A DNA stretch of 45,424 nt from the NCBI RefSeq assembly GCF_900002405.1, contig NZ_LK995540.1, positions 141,909 through 187,332 on the forward strand. The letters run 5' to 3'. Source of the stretch: Actinomyces succiniciruminis (GTDB lineage: Bacteria > Actinomycetota > Actinomycetes > Actinomycetales > Actinomycetaceae). The position numbers and the translations under genes are program-made. The notes below the pieces were generated by a model. That model saw only the letters and a list, made by a program, of their open reading frames with translations. It was not told where the DNA came from and made no database searches. Shown piece after piece: positions 8,014-16,239 of this stretch; within the stretch, counting starts at the first letter, position 1, and every line of letters starts with the position of its first letter.

Positions 8014-8942
8014 CCCTTAACAGCTCCTTGCATGATGCCGGAGACCAGCTGGCGTCCGGCGAAGACGAACAGGATCAGCAGCGGCACGGTGGCGACAACC
8101 ACGCCCGCCATGATGAGTGAGTAGTCCTTGAAGTAGGAGGCCTGCAGTAGCTGCAGAGCGACCGGCAGGGTCGGGTTCTTCGCCCCCAGCACGATGAAGG
8201 GCCAGAAGAAGTTCGTCCACGAGCCCACGAAGGTGAACAGGGCAAGCATGGACGCGGCGGGCCGGGCCGCCGGCAGCGCCACCGACCAGAAGGTGCGGAA
8301 CATGGAGGCCCCGTCCACCCGCGCCGCCTCAATCAACTCGTACGGCAGCGCGTCGCGGATGTACTGGGTCATCCAGAACACGCCGAAGGCGGAGACCATC
8401 GCCGGCACAATCACGGCGACCAGCTGCCCGGTCCACCCCAGTTTGGCCATCACGATGAACAGTGGCACCACACCCAGCTGCGCGGGCACGGCCATGGTGG
8501 CGATCACGAAGGTCAGCAGACCGTCGCGGCCGCGGAAGCGCAGCTTGGAGAAGGAGTAGCCGGCCAGCGTGGAGAAGAACACCACCGACAGCGACACGAT
8601 CAGGGAGACGATCAGGGAGTTCAGGAAGGCTCCCCACAGGTCGATGCCGGAGTTGATCACCCGGTGGATGTTGTCAATGAGGTCCCCCTTAGGAATCAGC
8701 GAGGGGATCGGGTGCTTGGCGATCTCGGCGGCGTTGGAGGTGGCCAGCAGGAAGGCGAAGTACAGCGGGTAGGCGCTGATCAGGACGGCGGCGATCAGGA
8801 AGATGTAGCCCACCGGTCCCGGGCGGCGGTCCGGCCCGAAGCCCCGGTGCGCCTGCCTGGCGCGGCGCCGGGCGGCCACGCGGGCGGCCCGCTTGCCCGC
8901 CGTCTGCTCGATCATTGCCAACGACGGCTCGTTGCTGCTCAT
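8010..8942 (-). CDS. sugar ABC transporter permease, CebG-like (MalG family)
   Basis: 310 residues with six expected membrane helices. The first is near residues 47-68, and the binding-protein-dependent transport loop EAARVDGASMFRTFWSVALP is near residue 205, the surface that docks the ATPase. This is a MalG-type subunit of a carbohydrate importer. The ATG at 8942 is chosen because it overlaps the stop of the preceding permease (ATGA); the frame is open further upstream but there it shadows that gene. No ATPase gene is present in the operon. In streptomycetes such importers share the distantly encoded MsiK, which likely applies here too (inference). Confidence 0.9.
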   Translation of the reverse strand: MSSNEPSLAMIEQTAGKRAARVAARRRARQAHRGFGPDRRPGPVGYIFLIAAVLISAYPLYFAFLLATSNAAEIAKHPIPSLIPKGDLIDNIHRVINSGIDLWGAFLNSLIVSLIVSLSVVFFSTLAGYSFSKLRFRGRDGLLTFVIATMAVPAQLGVVPLFIVMAKLGWTGQLVAVIVPAMVSAFGVFWMTQYIRDALPYELIEAARVDGASMFRTFWSVALPAARPAASMLALFTFVGSWTNFFWPFIVLGAKNPTLPVALQLLQASYFKDYSLIMAGVVVATVPLLILFVFAGRQLVSGIMQGAVKG

Positions 8943-10033
8943 GACAAGACTCCCTCCGTGCTGCTGCTGGCGATGCCGGTGCTGGCCCGGCTGCTGGATC
9001 CGGTGCGCTCGCGGCCCGGCCGACGCCGCCGGCGTTTCTTGGCCGGGGCGGTGCCCGAGGAGGAGATGCGCCGGGTGAGCATGAAGCTGAGCGAGGCGAA
9101 CAGCAGGATGATCAGGAACAGGATCCAGGCGACCGCCGAGGCCCGGCCGAAGCTCTTCTGCGGTCCCCAACCCAGCTGGTACAGGTACATGGTCAGCGTC
9201 AGCCACTGGTTGTCGGCGCCGCCGTTGCCCATGGTGTCGAACATGCGCGGCTCGTCGAAGATCTGCAGGCCGCCGATGGTGGAGTTGATGACCACGAAGA
9301 TGATCGTGGAGCGCAACTGGGGGATGGTGACCGACCAGAACTGCCGCATGCGGCCCGCGCCGTCGACCGTGGCCGCCTCGTACAGCTCACGGGGGATGGC
9401 CTGCATGGCCGCCAGGATGATCAGGGCGTTGTAGCCGGTCCAGCGGAAGTTGACCATGTTGGCGATCGCGATGTGGGACCAGAAGGCCGAGGCGTGCCAG
9501 CCGATCGGGCCGATCCCGATGTGACCGATGATGGCATTGATCATGCCGGACTGGTCGGCGAAGAGCTTGGAGAAGATGATTGACACGGCCACCGGGGCGA
9601 CGACGTAGGGCAGCAGCACCCCCATGCGCCAGAAGGTCTTGGCCCGCAGGTTGGTGTTGAGCACGTAGGCGATCAAGATGGCCAGGATGATCTGCGGCAC
9701 GCTGGAGAGCAGGAAGATGGAGAAGGTATTGCGCAGGGCGATCCAGAAGTTCGGCTGGTGCACCACGTTGATGTAGTTGTCCAGCCCGGTGAATCCCTGG
9801 TCGCCGCCGATCAGGTGCCACTTGTGGAATGAGACCCAGGCCGTGTACAGCAGTGGGTACAGACCGGTGATGGCGAAGACGATGAAGAACGGGGCGATGT
9901 ACAGGTACGGGGAGACGACGAAGTCGAGGCGCCCCAGCTTGTCCCGCCGGGACATGGACCCGCGCCGCTGCGAGCGCGTCGGTGGGGTGGGCGCGGTCCG
10001 GCGGTCCCGCGTCGAGATTGCTGCTGACGTCAT
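8939..10033 (-). CDS. sugar ABC transporter permease, CebF-like (MalF family)
   Basis: 364 residues, a MalF/UgpA-type permease. A basic N-terminus is followed by helices at about 43-65 and 100-125 and further ones to about 325. The EAA loop reads ELYEAATVDGAGRMRQFWSV. A very basic, serine-rich C-terminal tail (about 335-364, with a run of Lys/Arg) extends beyond the usual family end. It forms the channel with the next permease, which starts inside its stop codon. The binding-protein gene lies 107 bases upstream. It is the second gene of the operon. Confidence 0.9.
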   Translation of the reverse strand: MTSAAISTRDRRTAPTPPTRSQRRGSMSRRDKLGRLDFVVSPYLYIAPFFIVFAITGLYPLLYTAWVSFHKWHLIGGDQGFTGLDNYINVVHQPNFWIALRNTFSIFLLSSVPQIILAILIAYVLNTNLRAKTFWRMGVLLPYVVAPVAVSIIFSKLFADQSGMINAIIGHIGIGPIGWHASAFWSHIAIANMVNFRWTGYNALIILAAMQAIPRELYEAATVDGAGRMRQFWSVTIPQLRSTIIFVVINSTIGGLQIFDEPRMFDTMGNGGADNQWLTLTMYLYQLGWGPQKSFGRASAVAWILFLIILLFASLSFMLTRRISSSGTAPAKKRRRRRPGRERTGSSSRASTGIASSSTEGVLS

Positions 10034-10140
10034 TGCCGATCCTTTCCGGTCAGCGGTCGGGAAATGTCGTGGCGCGGTCCGGCGCGCGGGTTTCCGCGGT
10101 ACCGGGCCGCGCCACGAGCATGTGCGGGTGCCTGCGGGCG

Positions 10141-11427
10141 CTACTCGAGCCCGAGCTGGTCGAACTCGCTCAGCGCCTTGTCCCAGGAGGAGTCGGCATC
10201 GTCGGTGCCGTCCACGTCCACGCGAGTGAGCGCGTCGGTGACGACGGTGGTGATGGCGAAGAAGTTCGTGCCCTTGTACGGGGAGATCTCGATCTTCTTG
10301 GACATGTCGGAGTAGATCTGGCCGATCGGCGCGTCGTTGAAGAACTCGTTGCTGTACTCCAGCAGGGCCGGGTCATCCAGCGCCGCGGTCTGCGAGGGGA
10401 AGTTGCCCTTCGTCTGGAAGGCCGTGATCTGCTGCTCGGGGGCAGTCAGCCAGTCGGCCAGCGCCTTGGCCTCCTCCTGGTGCTCGCCCTGGGTGGGAAC
10501 GGTCAGGTAGGAGCCGCCCCAGTTGCCGCCGCCTCCGGGGAAGACCGGAGCCACGTCCCAGCCCTCGACGCCCGCGGCGTTGCCCTCGACCACGCCGAGC
10601 ATCCACGGCGGGCAGAGCATGGTGGCGAAGCCATCGTTCTGGAAGGCGTTGACCCAGTCCTCACTCCACTGCGACAGGCCTGCGGACAGCCCGGCGTCGG
10701 ACTGCTCGAGGATCGTGTCGTAGGTGTCGCGGATCGTGGTGTTGGACTCCAGCGGGATGACGGTGTCGTCGTCGTTCTCGAAGGGGTTCTCGATCTGGTT
10801 CAGCATGCCCTGGTAGGTGCCGGTCGCGGAGTCGTACCACGGAATGCCGGTGGCGTCGACGAACTGCTTGCCGACCTCGAAGTAGTTGCCCCAGTCGCCG
10901 TCCAGAAGCTCGGCGACCTCGTCGCGGTCGGTGGGCAGGCCGGCCTGCTCGAACAGGTCGGCGCGGTAGCACACGGCCTCCGGGCCGGCGTCGGTGCCGT
11001 AGCCGATGAGCTTGCCGTCGGCGGTGGTGGCCGGAGCGGTCTTGAACTCGGGCCAGCGGTCGGCGACCGAGTCGGAGGACAGGTCGACGAACTGGTCGGA
11101 GTACTGCATGAGTTCGGGCAGCCAGTCCATCTCGATGGCCTCGACGTCGGCCAGGCCCGAACCCGCGGCGAGGCGGGTGTTCATGTTGTCGCGGGCCTCG
11201 TTGGAGGTGGCGGCCTTCTTCTCAACAACCTTGATGCCCGGGTTCTGCTTCATGTACTCGTCGAGCAGATCGTCGTAGCCGAACTCGTTGAACGTGGCGA
11301 TGGTGAGGGTGATCTGGCCGTCCGCGTCCGTGCCTGAGGACTCGGAGCCTCCCGAGCCGCAGCCGGCGAGGGCTAGCGCGCCGACGGCGAGGACGCTGAG
11401 GCCGGCCATGGCCTGCTTCTTGAACAC
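10141..11427 (-). CDS. extracellular sugar-binding lipoprotein, CebE-like
   Basis: 428 residues of the family-1 solute-binding type. The chosen GTG at 11427 has AAAGGAG six bases upstream and gives a textbook lipoprotein signal: MFKK, a hydrophobic stretch and lipobox LALAGC with the lipidated Cys at 23. A Gly/Ser linker follows and then the ligand-binding lobes. The protein is tethered outside the membrane and delivers the oligosaccharide to the two permeases encoded next. As first gene of the operon it sits directly below the double operator. By gene order (binding protein, two permeases, beta-glucosidase, LacI repressor) the ligand is probably cellobiose or cellotriose; another beta-glucoside is possible. 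Confidence 0.9.
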   Translation of the reverse strand: MFKKQAMAGLSVLAVGALALAGCGSGGSESSGTDADGQITLTIATFNEFGYDDLLDEYMKQNPGIKVVEKKAATSNEARDNMNTRLAAGSGLADVEAIEMDWLPELMQYSDQFVDLSSDSVADRWPEFKTAPATTADGKLIGYGTDAGPEAVCYRADLFEQAGLPTDRDEVAELLDGDWGNYFEVGKQFVDATGIPWYDSATGTYQGMLNQIENPFENDDDTVIPLESNTTIRDTYDTILEQSDAGLSAGLSQWSEDWVNAFQNDGFATMLCPPWMLGVVEGNAAGVEGWDVAPVFPGGGGNWGGSYLTVPTQGEHQEEAKALADWLTAPEQQITAFQTKGNFPSQTAALDDPALLEYSNEFFNDAPIGQIYSDMSKKIEISPYKGTNFFAITTVVTDALTRVDVDGTDDADSSWDKALSEFDQLGLE

Positions 11428-11479
11428 GATGACTCCTTTGTTGGGATGCGTGGCGCAGCACTGCGCCGCGGTGTTCGTT

Positions 11480-11524
11480 TGAGAGCGCTCTTGGGTTGGC
11501 CTCCCTTGCATGAGAGCGCTCTCA
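11480..11524 (-). promoter_or_regulatory. twin CebR-like operators of the beta-glucoside operon
   Basis: A perfect 14-bp palindrome TGAGAGCGCTCTCA lies at 11511-11524, and a near-copy TGAGAGCGCTCTTG at 11480-11493. Their centres are 31 bases apart, about three helical turns, and they lie 53-97 bases upstream of the binding-protein start. They resemble the known CebR/CelR operator TGGGAGCGCTCCCA. I infer that the LacI-type protein at 5551-6564 binds both and closes a feedback loop. No convincing -35/-10 pair was identified. Confidence 0.8.
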
Positions 11525-11645
11525 AGGGGTGGGTTAATCATGGCACACATTCGCCACGGCGTCCACTCGCGGTGTCTGGGCGGTCGTCATCGGGCAGGTC
11601 TGCTGTCGTGCGGCTCTTCCCTCGGGCGCTGGGCCTTGTCTCGTA

Positions 11646-11738
11646 CACGAGTTCCTCGCAAAGACACGTGTTTTGGAGGTTTGCGGGCGCAGGGCACGTG
11701 CAAATCTCTAAAACTCGTGTTCCTGACGCGAACTCGTG
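11646..11738. repeat. mirror-like phased array, words CACGAG/CACGTG/CTCGTG
   Basis: Words begin at 11646 (CACGAG), 11665 (CACGTG), 11695 (CACGTG), 11714 and 11733 (CTCGTG). Steps are 19 bases, except for the 30-base central gap. The inner and outer pairs share a dyad at 11682.5; the fifth word has no partner. The rest of 11528-12199 holds no supportable gene. Beyond this array and the motif at 11929-11974 I see nothing else in it. Confidence 0.7.
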
Positions 11739-11928
11739 CTCCTGACGAGTCGTCGCCCCGAACGTATGAACTGTCAGCACGCCTGGTGGGTGATTCCGGG
11801 GAGGTGCTTGACATCCGCGGGTAAACACGCAGGCGGTGGGAACACGGTTCCCGCGGGCAGGGCCCTGACTGATCTGTCAGGCCCCGATGAAGAAGTCCGG
11901 TCGCACTGCCGCTGGCACCCCTGCAACA

Positions 11929-11974
11929 CCCCGCGACACGCCGGCCCGAAGCAACGCGTCCGCGCCGACAATCC
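11929..11974 (-). repeat. dispersed intergenic motif, copy B
   Basis: On the minus strand it begins GGATTGTCGGCGCG and ends GGCGTGTCGCGGGG. It aligns with copy A over about 45 bases, with mostly single-base differences. It reads toward the phased array at 11646-11738, the same arrangement as copy A with its array. Confidence 0.6.
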
Positions 11975-12199
11975 GCTTGCTTGCGGTCGATGGCGTGGGC
12001 CCGCGTCCGTAGGCGTGGCAGACGTACCCGGCTTCCGGCCCCGCCAGACGCGGTGATAAGACGGCTCAACAACTCGGCGCCCAAGTGGGCATCCGCCCAA
12101 GCCGGCCGGAGGTCCCGACGCCCTCGACGGTCACGCTCAAAACCCCGGCCGCTCCCGGGTGTGGCGGCGACGGGCGCCTCAGTAGCGAGTCCGGACGGC

Positions 12200-13282
12200 T
12201 CAGCGGGAGCGCCAGGAGCGCAGACCGGCCTCACCTGCGGCGATCGCGCCGAACAGGACGCCCGCAATCGGCCAGAGCATCCAGGTGATGCCCCAGTCGG
12301 AGGAGATGAAGGACCACGCCAGGAAGATGACTACACACCCGATCCAGTACGGCCCGGCGATCGCTTCAATGAACGGGGAGTCTCCGGGGTTTCGCCAGGT
12401 GGGCGCGGCGTCGGCGGGGCGGCCCTCCTCGGTGATGGTTGTATGTGTCATGGCGGCCCAGGTAGTCGGCAGGAAAATACGCAGCCCGGCCGCGACCATG
12501 AACAGGGTGAGGACTAGTCCCAACGGCGGCCCGGAGCGGTCGGCTGACTCCTGGAATAGGATGCCTGCCCCCACGGTGGGGATTGGAGCCATGATCCACA
12601 GGGCGACGGCGATGCTCAGCGCTCGCGACCGCACTCCCTCATGCTCCAGGCGCAACCGCGCGGCCCAGGCGGACACCACCGGATTGCGCGTGAACTTGCC
12701 GTCCGTCAGATGGGTCAGGCCTGTGAAGGCCTGATGACGGCGAAGGAGTAGGGACACGGCAGTCGCTACCACCGCGAGGGTGAGGACCAGGCCTACTGCT
12801 GCTGCCTGGTCCTCGTTCAGGGGGATGAGACCCAGGCCGTCGTCCCGCGACAGGCCGGGGAGCAGGAACAGCGGCACCGCCGCCAGCACACACAGGGCCA
12901 CGCCATTGCCGAGCAGGGTGCCGGTGCTGCGCCGCGCCTCGGCGAGCGCCTGGGCCTCCGGCAGCGTAATGACGGGGTACTCCGACGGCGTCGTATCGGG
13001 CGTGGTCGGAGCCGCGGCGGGCGCGTCGGCGGCCTCGGCTGCCGACGCGTCGCCGGCGCCGCGAATGTCGGGAAGGATGCCGAGCACGGGTGCCAGCTCC
13101 TCCAGGTTTCCGAAGTCGGTGATTACCGAGCCGACCGCCTCGTTGTGCGACTTCCCGGAGGCGACGGCGTCGGCGTAGGCGTCCTCCATCATGGCGTGGA
13201 GCTCCCGCTTGGCCTCCAGCAGGCGCGGGGTGGCCGGGTAGGGGGCGAACATGGCCTCGAGGAAGGTGTCGATGGTGTCCAT
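12200..13282 (-). CDS. membrane protein with permease-prefix-type N-terminus
   Basis: 360 residues. Residues 1-70 (LEAMFAPYPATPRLLEAKRELHAMMEDAYADAVASGKSH, broken by the acidic helix DFGNLEELAPVLG) match the small helical 'permease prefix' domain often paired with PadR regulators. An Ala/Pro-rich linker follows, then about six hydrophobic segments from residue 120 onward. The ATG at 13282 is preceded by AAGGA at seven bases. The gene is 104 bases downstream of the padR gene on the same strand, so it is probably a PadR-controlled membrane protein. No transport or enzyme motif is visible and its function is unknown. Confidence 0.75.
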   Translation of the reverse strand: MDTIDTFLEAMFAPYPATPRLLEAKRELHAMMEDAYADAVASGKSHNEAVGSVITDFGNLEELAPVLGILPDIRGAGDASAAEAADAPAAAPTTPDTTPSEYPVITLPEAQALAEARRSTGTLLGNGVALCVLAAVPLFLLPGLSRDDGLGLIPLNEDQAAAVGLVLTLAVVATAVSLLLRRHQAFTGLTHLTDGKFTRNPVVSAWAARLRLEHEGVRSRALSIAVALWIMAPIPTVGAGILFQESADRSGPPLGLVLTLFMVAAGLRIFLPTTWAAMTHTTITEEGRPADAAPTWRNPGDSPFIEAIAGPYWIGCVVIFLAWSFISSDWGITWMLWPIAGVLFGAIAAGEAGLRSWRSR

Positions 13283-13386
13283 CAGGGTTCCTTGTCTGTC
13301 TGGGATCTGGCCGGGCGGGTGGCTGGCCGGATCGGCTGCGGGCGGGTTGTCTGGTGTGGCATCTGTTTGGGGCGGTGATTGTGCGG

Positions 13387-13740
13387 TCAGGGCGACGTCG
13401 ACGTATCTGGGTTGTGAGTGCGCTGCGCGAAGCGGTCGATGAGAGCCTTGGTGTCCTCCCACTCGGCGAGCTTGTCCGTCAGGTGGGTGTTCCCGGCCTC
13501 GGTAAGCCGGTAGTAGGTGCGAGGCTTACCCGATTCGCTGGTATCGGCGAAGGAGGAGACCAGCCCCGCCGACTCCAGACGCTTGAGGGCCGAGTACAGC
13601 GTGGTCTGCTTGATCGTGTACTGCCCCTGGGCCACCTCGGCGATGGTCTTGGCGAGTTCGTAGGCGTAGGAGGGGCGGTCGCGCAACAGTGTGAGCGCGA
13701 TCAGATCGATGTAGCCGCGGATGGCGTCGGCGCTAATCAT
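13387..13740 (-). CDS. PadR-family transcriptional regulator
   Basis: 117 residues, a typical short PadR. The winged helix runs from residue 7 to about 85, with the family signature TLYSALKRLESAGLVSS and the wing SGKPRTYYRLTEAG, and a short C-terminal dimerisation helix. These regulators usually repress their own operon and release on binding a small hydrophobic ligand. A perfect 10-5-10 inverted repeat 70 bases upstream (13810-13834) is the likely operator. The following gene on the strand encodes a membrane protein with a permease-prefix domain, a common genomic pairing that suggests a cell-envelope or drug-stress role (inference). Confidence 0.88.
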   Translation of the reverse strand: MISADAIRGYIDLIALTLLRDRPSYAYELAKTIAEVAQGQYTIKQTTLYSALKRLESAGLVSSFADTSESGKPRTYYRLTEAGNTHLTDKLAEWEDTKALIDRFAQRTHNPDTSTSP

Positions 13741-13809
13741 GACGACCTTCCGCGGGGTGCTCCGGCCCTGGGGGTCGGGGCCGGGGTGCGGTGCCTGTTC
13801 ATACGTCCA

Positions 13810-13834
13810 ACGTACTACGACAGACGTAGTACGT
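13810..13834. promoter_or_regulatory. 10-5-10 inverted repeat, probable PadR operator
   Basis: ACGTACTACG and CGTAGTACGT flank a five-base spacer with no mismatch. The site is 70 bases before the padR start and 182 bases before the divergent MscS gene. PadR operators are usually dyads of this size, so autoregulation is the simplest reading. Binding to the MscS promoter is also possible. Confidence 0.65.
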
Positions 13835-14015
13835 CCAGTGGTGTATGTGGCGCACTTGGGGCAACCCCTGTTCTTCGGGTACGGGCCTACCGTTGGTCAC
13901 CGGTTGACGGTGGCGCGGCCAGCGCCCGAGTGACCGGAACCGCAGTGATGTGAATGACGGCCGTGTCCCGGACCTACACAGCTCGGGCACAGCGCCGGGC
14001 CCTAATCTTGGGCAC

Positions 14016-15608
14016 ATGGCCTTCGCACCCGCGGCACTAGCCGCACCAGCACGCACCCTCACGGCGCTGACCGCCGTCCTGAGCGCCGATAATCCCAGCG
14101 ACTCCGCCACGTCTTCGGCCACCGAAGGCGCCGCCGACGCCGCCGAGGCGGTCGTGGAGGCCACCGCCGACGTATTCGCGCTGGCCTGGCGGGCGGGCAT
14201 TGGGGCGCTCATCGGCATTGCGCTGGTACTCATACTCGTCGTCGTCCTGCGGGTCATGGGGCAGCGCCGGGCGCTGTACGCCGAGCTGATCCGCTTCTGC
14301 CGCAACCCCATGTACGTGCTGGCGGCACTGAGCGGCGCCTTCATCGGCGGGCAGATCGCCTTCTTCGACCTCTCTCAGCCGGACTGGGCGCAGTTCGTGC
14401 TCCACGCCCTGGTGATCGGCATCATCCTGTCCGCCACTTGGGTGGTGGTGGGAGTGGCCAAGGCGGTGGAGTCCTCCATCGTGATCGGGGTGCGCGCCCA
14501 CGGCGACGTCGACCGCACCAAGCGCATCACCACTCAGGCGCAGGTGCTGCGGCGCGTGGCGGAGTTCATCATCGTGATCTGCGGGCTCGTCGGGGTGGCC
14601 ATGACCTTCCCCTCGGCGCGTGTGGCCATGGCCTCCCTGCTGGCCTCCGCCGGACTGGTCTCGGTCGTCGCCGGCCTGGCCGCCCAGTCGACCCTGGGCA
14701 ATCTCTTCGCTGGCATCCAGCTGGCCACCACCGACGCTATCCGCGTGGACGACGTCGTGGTGGTCAACGACGAGCAGGGCTTCATCGAGGAGATCACCCT
14801 GACCTACGTGGTGGTGCGCGTGTGGGACGGGCGGCGTCTGATCTTCCCCTCCACCTACTTCACTCAGAACCCCTTCGCCAACTGGTCGCGCCGCGGCAGT
14901 CAGCTGACCGGCACCTTCACCATCGACCTGGACTGGCGCGCGCCGGTGGCGGCCCTGCGCGCCGAGGTGGAACGGATCCTGTCCGGTTCGTCCGTGTGGG
15001 ACGGGCGGGTCGCCTCCGTGGACGTCACCGATACCTCCGCGGGCACAGTCACCGTGCGGGTGGCCGTCTCCGGCGCCAACAACGCCGACGTGTTCACCCT
15101 CCAGTGCCAACTGCGCGAGGAGCTGGTCGCCTGGCTGCAGCGGGAGGCCCCCTACGCCCTGCCGCGCACCCGCGTGGAGGTCGACAACGTGGACGTCGCC
15201 CACGACCCCACGCCGGAGAAGGTGGCTCGCCTGGCCGAGGAGCTCGTCACCCTGCAAAAACCGAACGCCGACGGCGTCGAGCCGGTGGGGGAGACCACGG
15301 CCGTGCAGCGCCCCATTGCGGACGACCCGATCGAGGCCGCACGCCTGCGCGCCGTCGCCAAGGGACGGGCGAAGCTCCGCCGCGCCCGCCGGGACAAGGT
15401 GCGGCGCCGGCGCATACTCGCCCGGGATGCGGCGCAGGACGGTGCCGTCGCCGACGGCTCCGACACGCCCGCCCGCCCGGCGGCGGACACCGACGAGGCG
15501 ACCGGCGTCATCTCCACCCAGGAGCAGCAGGCCTACCTGGACGCGAACTCGCCCGCCACCGGCAAGCTCGGCATCGGCAAGTCCAGCACGGATGCCGACG
15601 ACGACTGA
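14016..15608 (+). CDS. MscS-family mechanosensitive ion channel
   Basis: 530 residues. Helices lie near residues 65-80, 115-135 and 140-160, and the pore helix TM3 is in the block VAMASLLASAGLVSVVAGLAAQ (split here by convention), near 205-230. The beta domain starts at DAIRVDDVVVVNDEQGFIEEI and the C-terminal cage follows. The protein opens on membrane tension and releases osmolytes on hypo-osmotic shock. Beyond residue 400 is a charged, basic tail not needed for gating. The ATG at 14016 follows TAATCT by about nine bases, fitting a leaderless transcript. A longer frame from 13950 would add 22 residues without features. Confidence 0.9.
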   Translation: MAFAPAALAAPARTLTALTAVLSADNPSDSATSSATEGAADAAEAVVEATADVFALAWRAGIGALIGIALVLILVVVLRVMGQRRALYAELIRFCRNPMYVLAALSGAFIGGQIAFFDLSQPDWAQFVLHALVIGIILSATWVVVGVAKAVESSIVIGVRAHGDVDRTKRITTQAQVLRRVAEFIIVICGLVGVAMTFPSARVAMASLLASAGLVSVVAGLAAQSTLGNLFAGIQLATTDAIRVDDVVVVNDEQGFIEEITLTYVVVRVWDGRRLIFPSTYFTQNPFANWSRRGSQLTGTFTIDLDWRAPVAALRAEVERILSGSSVWDGRVASVDVTDTSAGTVTVRVAVSGANNADVFTLQCQLREELVAWLQREAPYALPRTRVEVDNVDVAHDPTPEKVARLAEELVTLQKPNADGVEPVGETTAVQRPIADDPIEAARLRAVAKGRAKLRRARRDKVRRRRILARDAAQDGAVADGSDTPARPAADTDEATGVISTQEQQAYLDANSPATGKLGIGKSSTDADDD

Positions 15609-15721
15609 GGCGCAGGGTGAAGCAGCACCGCTGGTATTCCCAGCCCCGCCAGCTCTTCAGGTGAGACTATCCACGCCGGGGCGGGGTTGTCGGCCCGCTG
15701 CGGCCGGGCCAGTATGGCGCC

Positions 15722-16177
15722 ATGACCGCCATTGAAAACACGAACTCTGGCCCGCGCCTCGACCCCGCGGCCGTCGCGCGCACCGACGCCGAGTGGCGGG
15801 CCGCGCTCAGCCCGCTGGAGTACCACGTACTGCGCGAGGCCGGCACCGAGCGCCCCTACACGGGGGAACTGCTCGACGAGCATCGCGAGGGCATATATCG
15901 GTGCCGTGCCTGCGGGGCGGAGCTGTTCCGGTCCACCACCAAGTTCGACTCCCACTGCGGCTGGCCCTCCTTCTACGACCCGTCCCGCACCGACGCCGTG
16001 GTGCTGTCCACGGACACCTCGCACGGCATGGTGCGCACCGAGGTGCGCTGCGCGGCCTGCAACAGTCACCTCGGGCACGTCTTCGACGACGCCCCCAGCA
16101 CTCCTACCGGCCAGCGCTACTGCATGAACTCCGTTAGCCTGAGCTTCGAGCCCGACCTGGACTCCGCCGAGGCCTAG
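15722..16177 (+). CDS. msrB: peptide methionine-(R)-S-oxide reductase
   Basis: 151 residues, a complete MsrB that reduces the R epimer of methionine sulfoxide in proteins. Zinc ligands are Cys61/Cys64 (CRAC) and Cys110/Cys113 (CAAC). The family block HCGWPSFY and the catalytic Cys134 in RYCMNS are intact, and Cys79 is a candidate resolving cysteine. No signal peptide, so cytoplasmic, recycled by thioredoxin. The gene lies between the MscS channel and an endonuclease/phosphatase-fold gene on the same strand. Gaps of 113 and 62 bases leave open whether they are co-transcribed. Confidence 0.93.
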   Translation: MTAIENTNSGPRLDPAAVARTDAEWRAALSPLEYHVLREAGTERPYTGELLDEHREGIYRCRACGAELFRSTTKFDSHCGWPSFYDPSRTDAVVLSTDTSHGMVRTEVRCAACNSHLGHVFDDAPSTPTGQRYCMNSVSLSFEPDLDSAEA

Positions 16178-16239
16178 ACCCGGCCCGGGGGAGCGCCTAT
16201 ACCGCGGCTCGATACCGGTAGCGCCAATAGGAGGCCAAC

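Noticed and set aside
8943-9206. 88-residue extension of the second permease
   Set aside because: It overlaps the preceding permease gene out of frame; the ATGA overlap at 8942 is the coupled start.
14037-15257. Long antisense reading frame within the MscS gene
   Set aside because: Gly/His/Asp-rich shadow composition typical of GC-rich antisense frames; the plus-strand MscS protein is clear.
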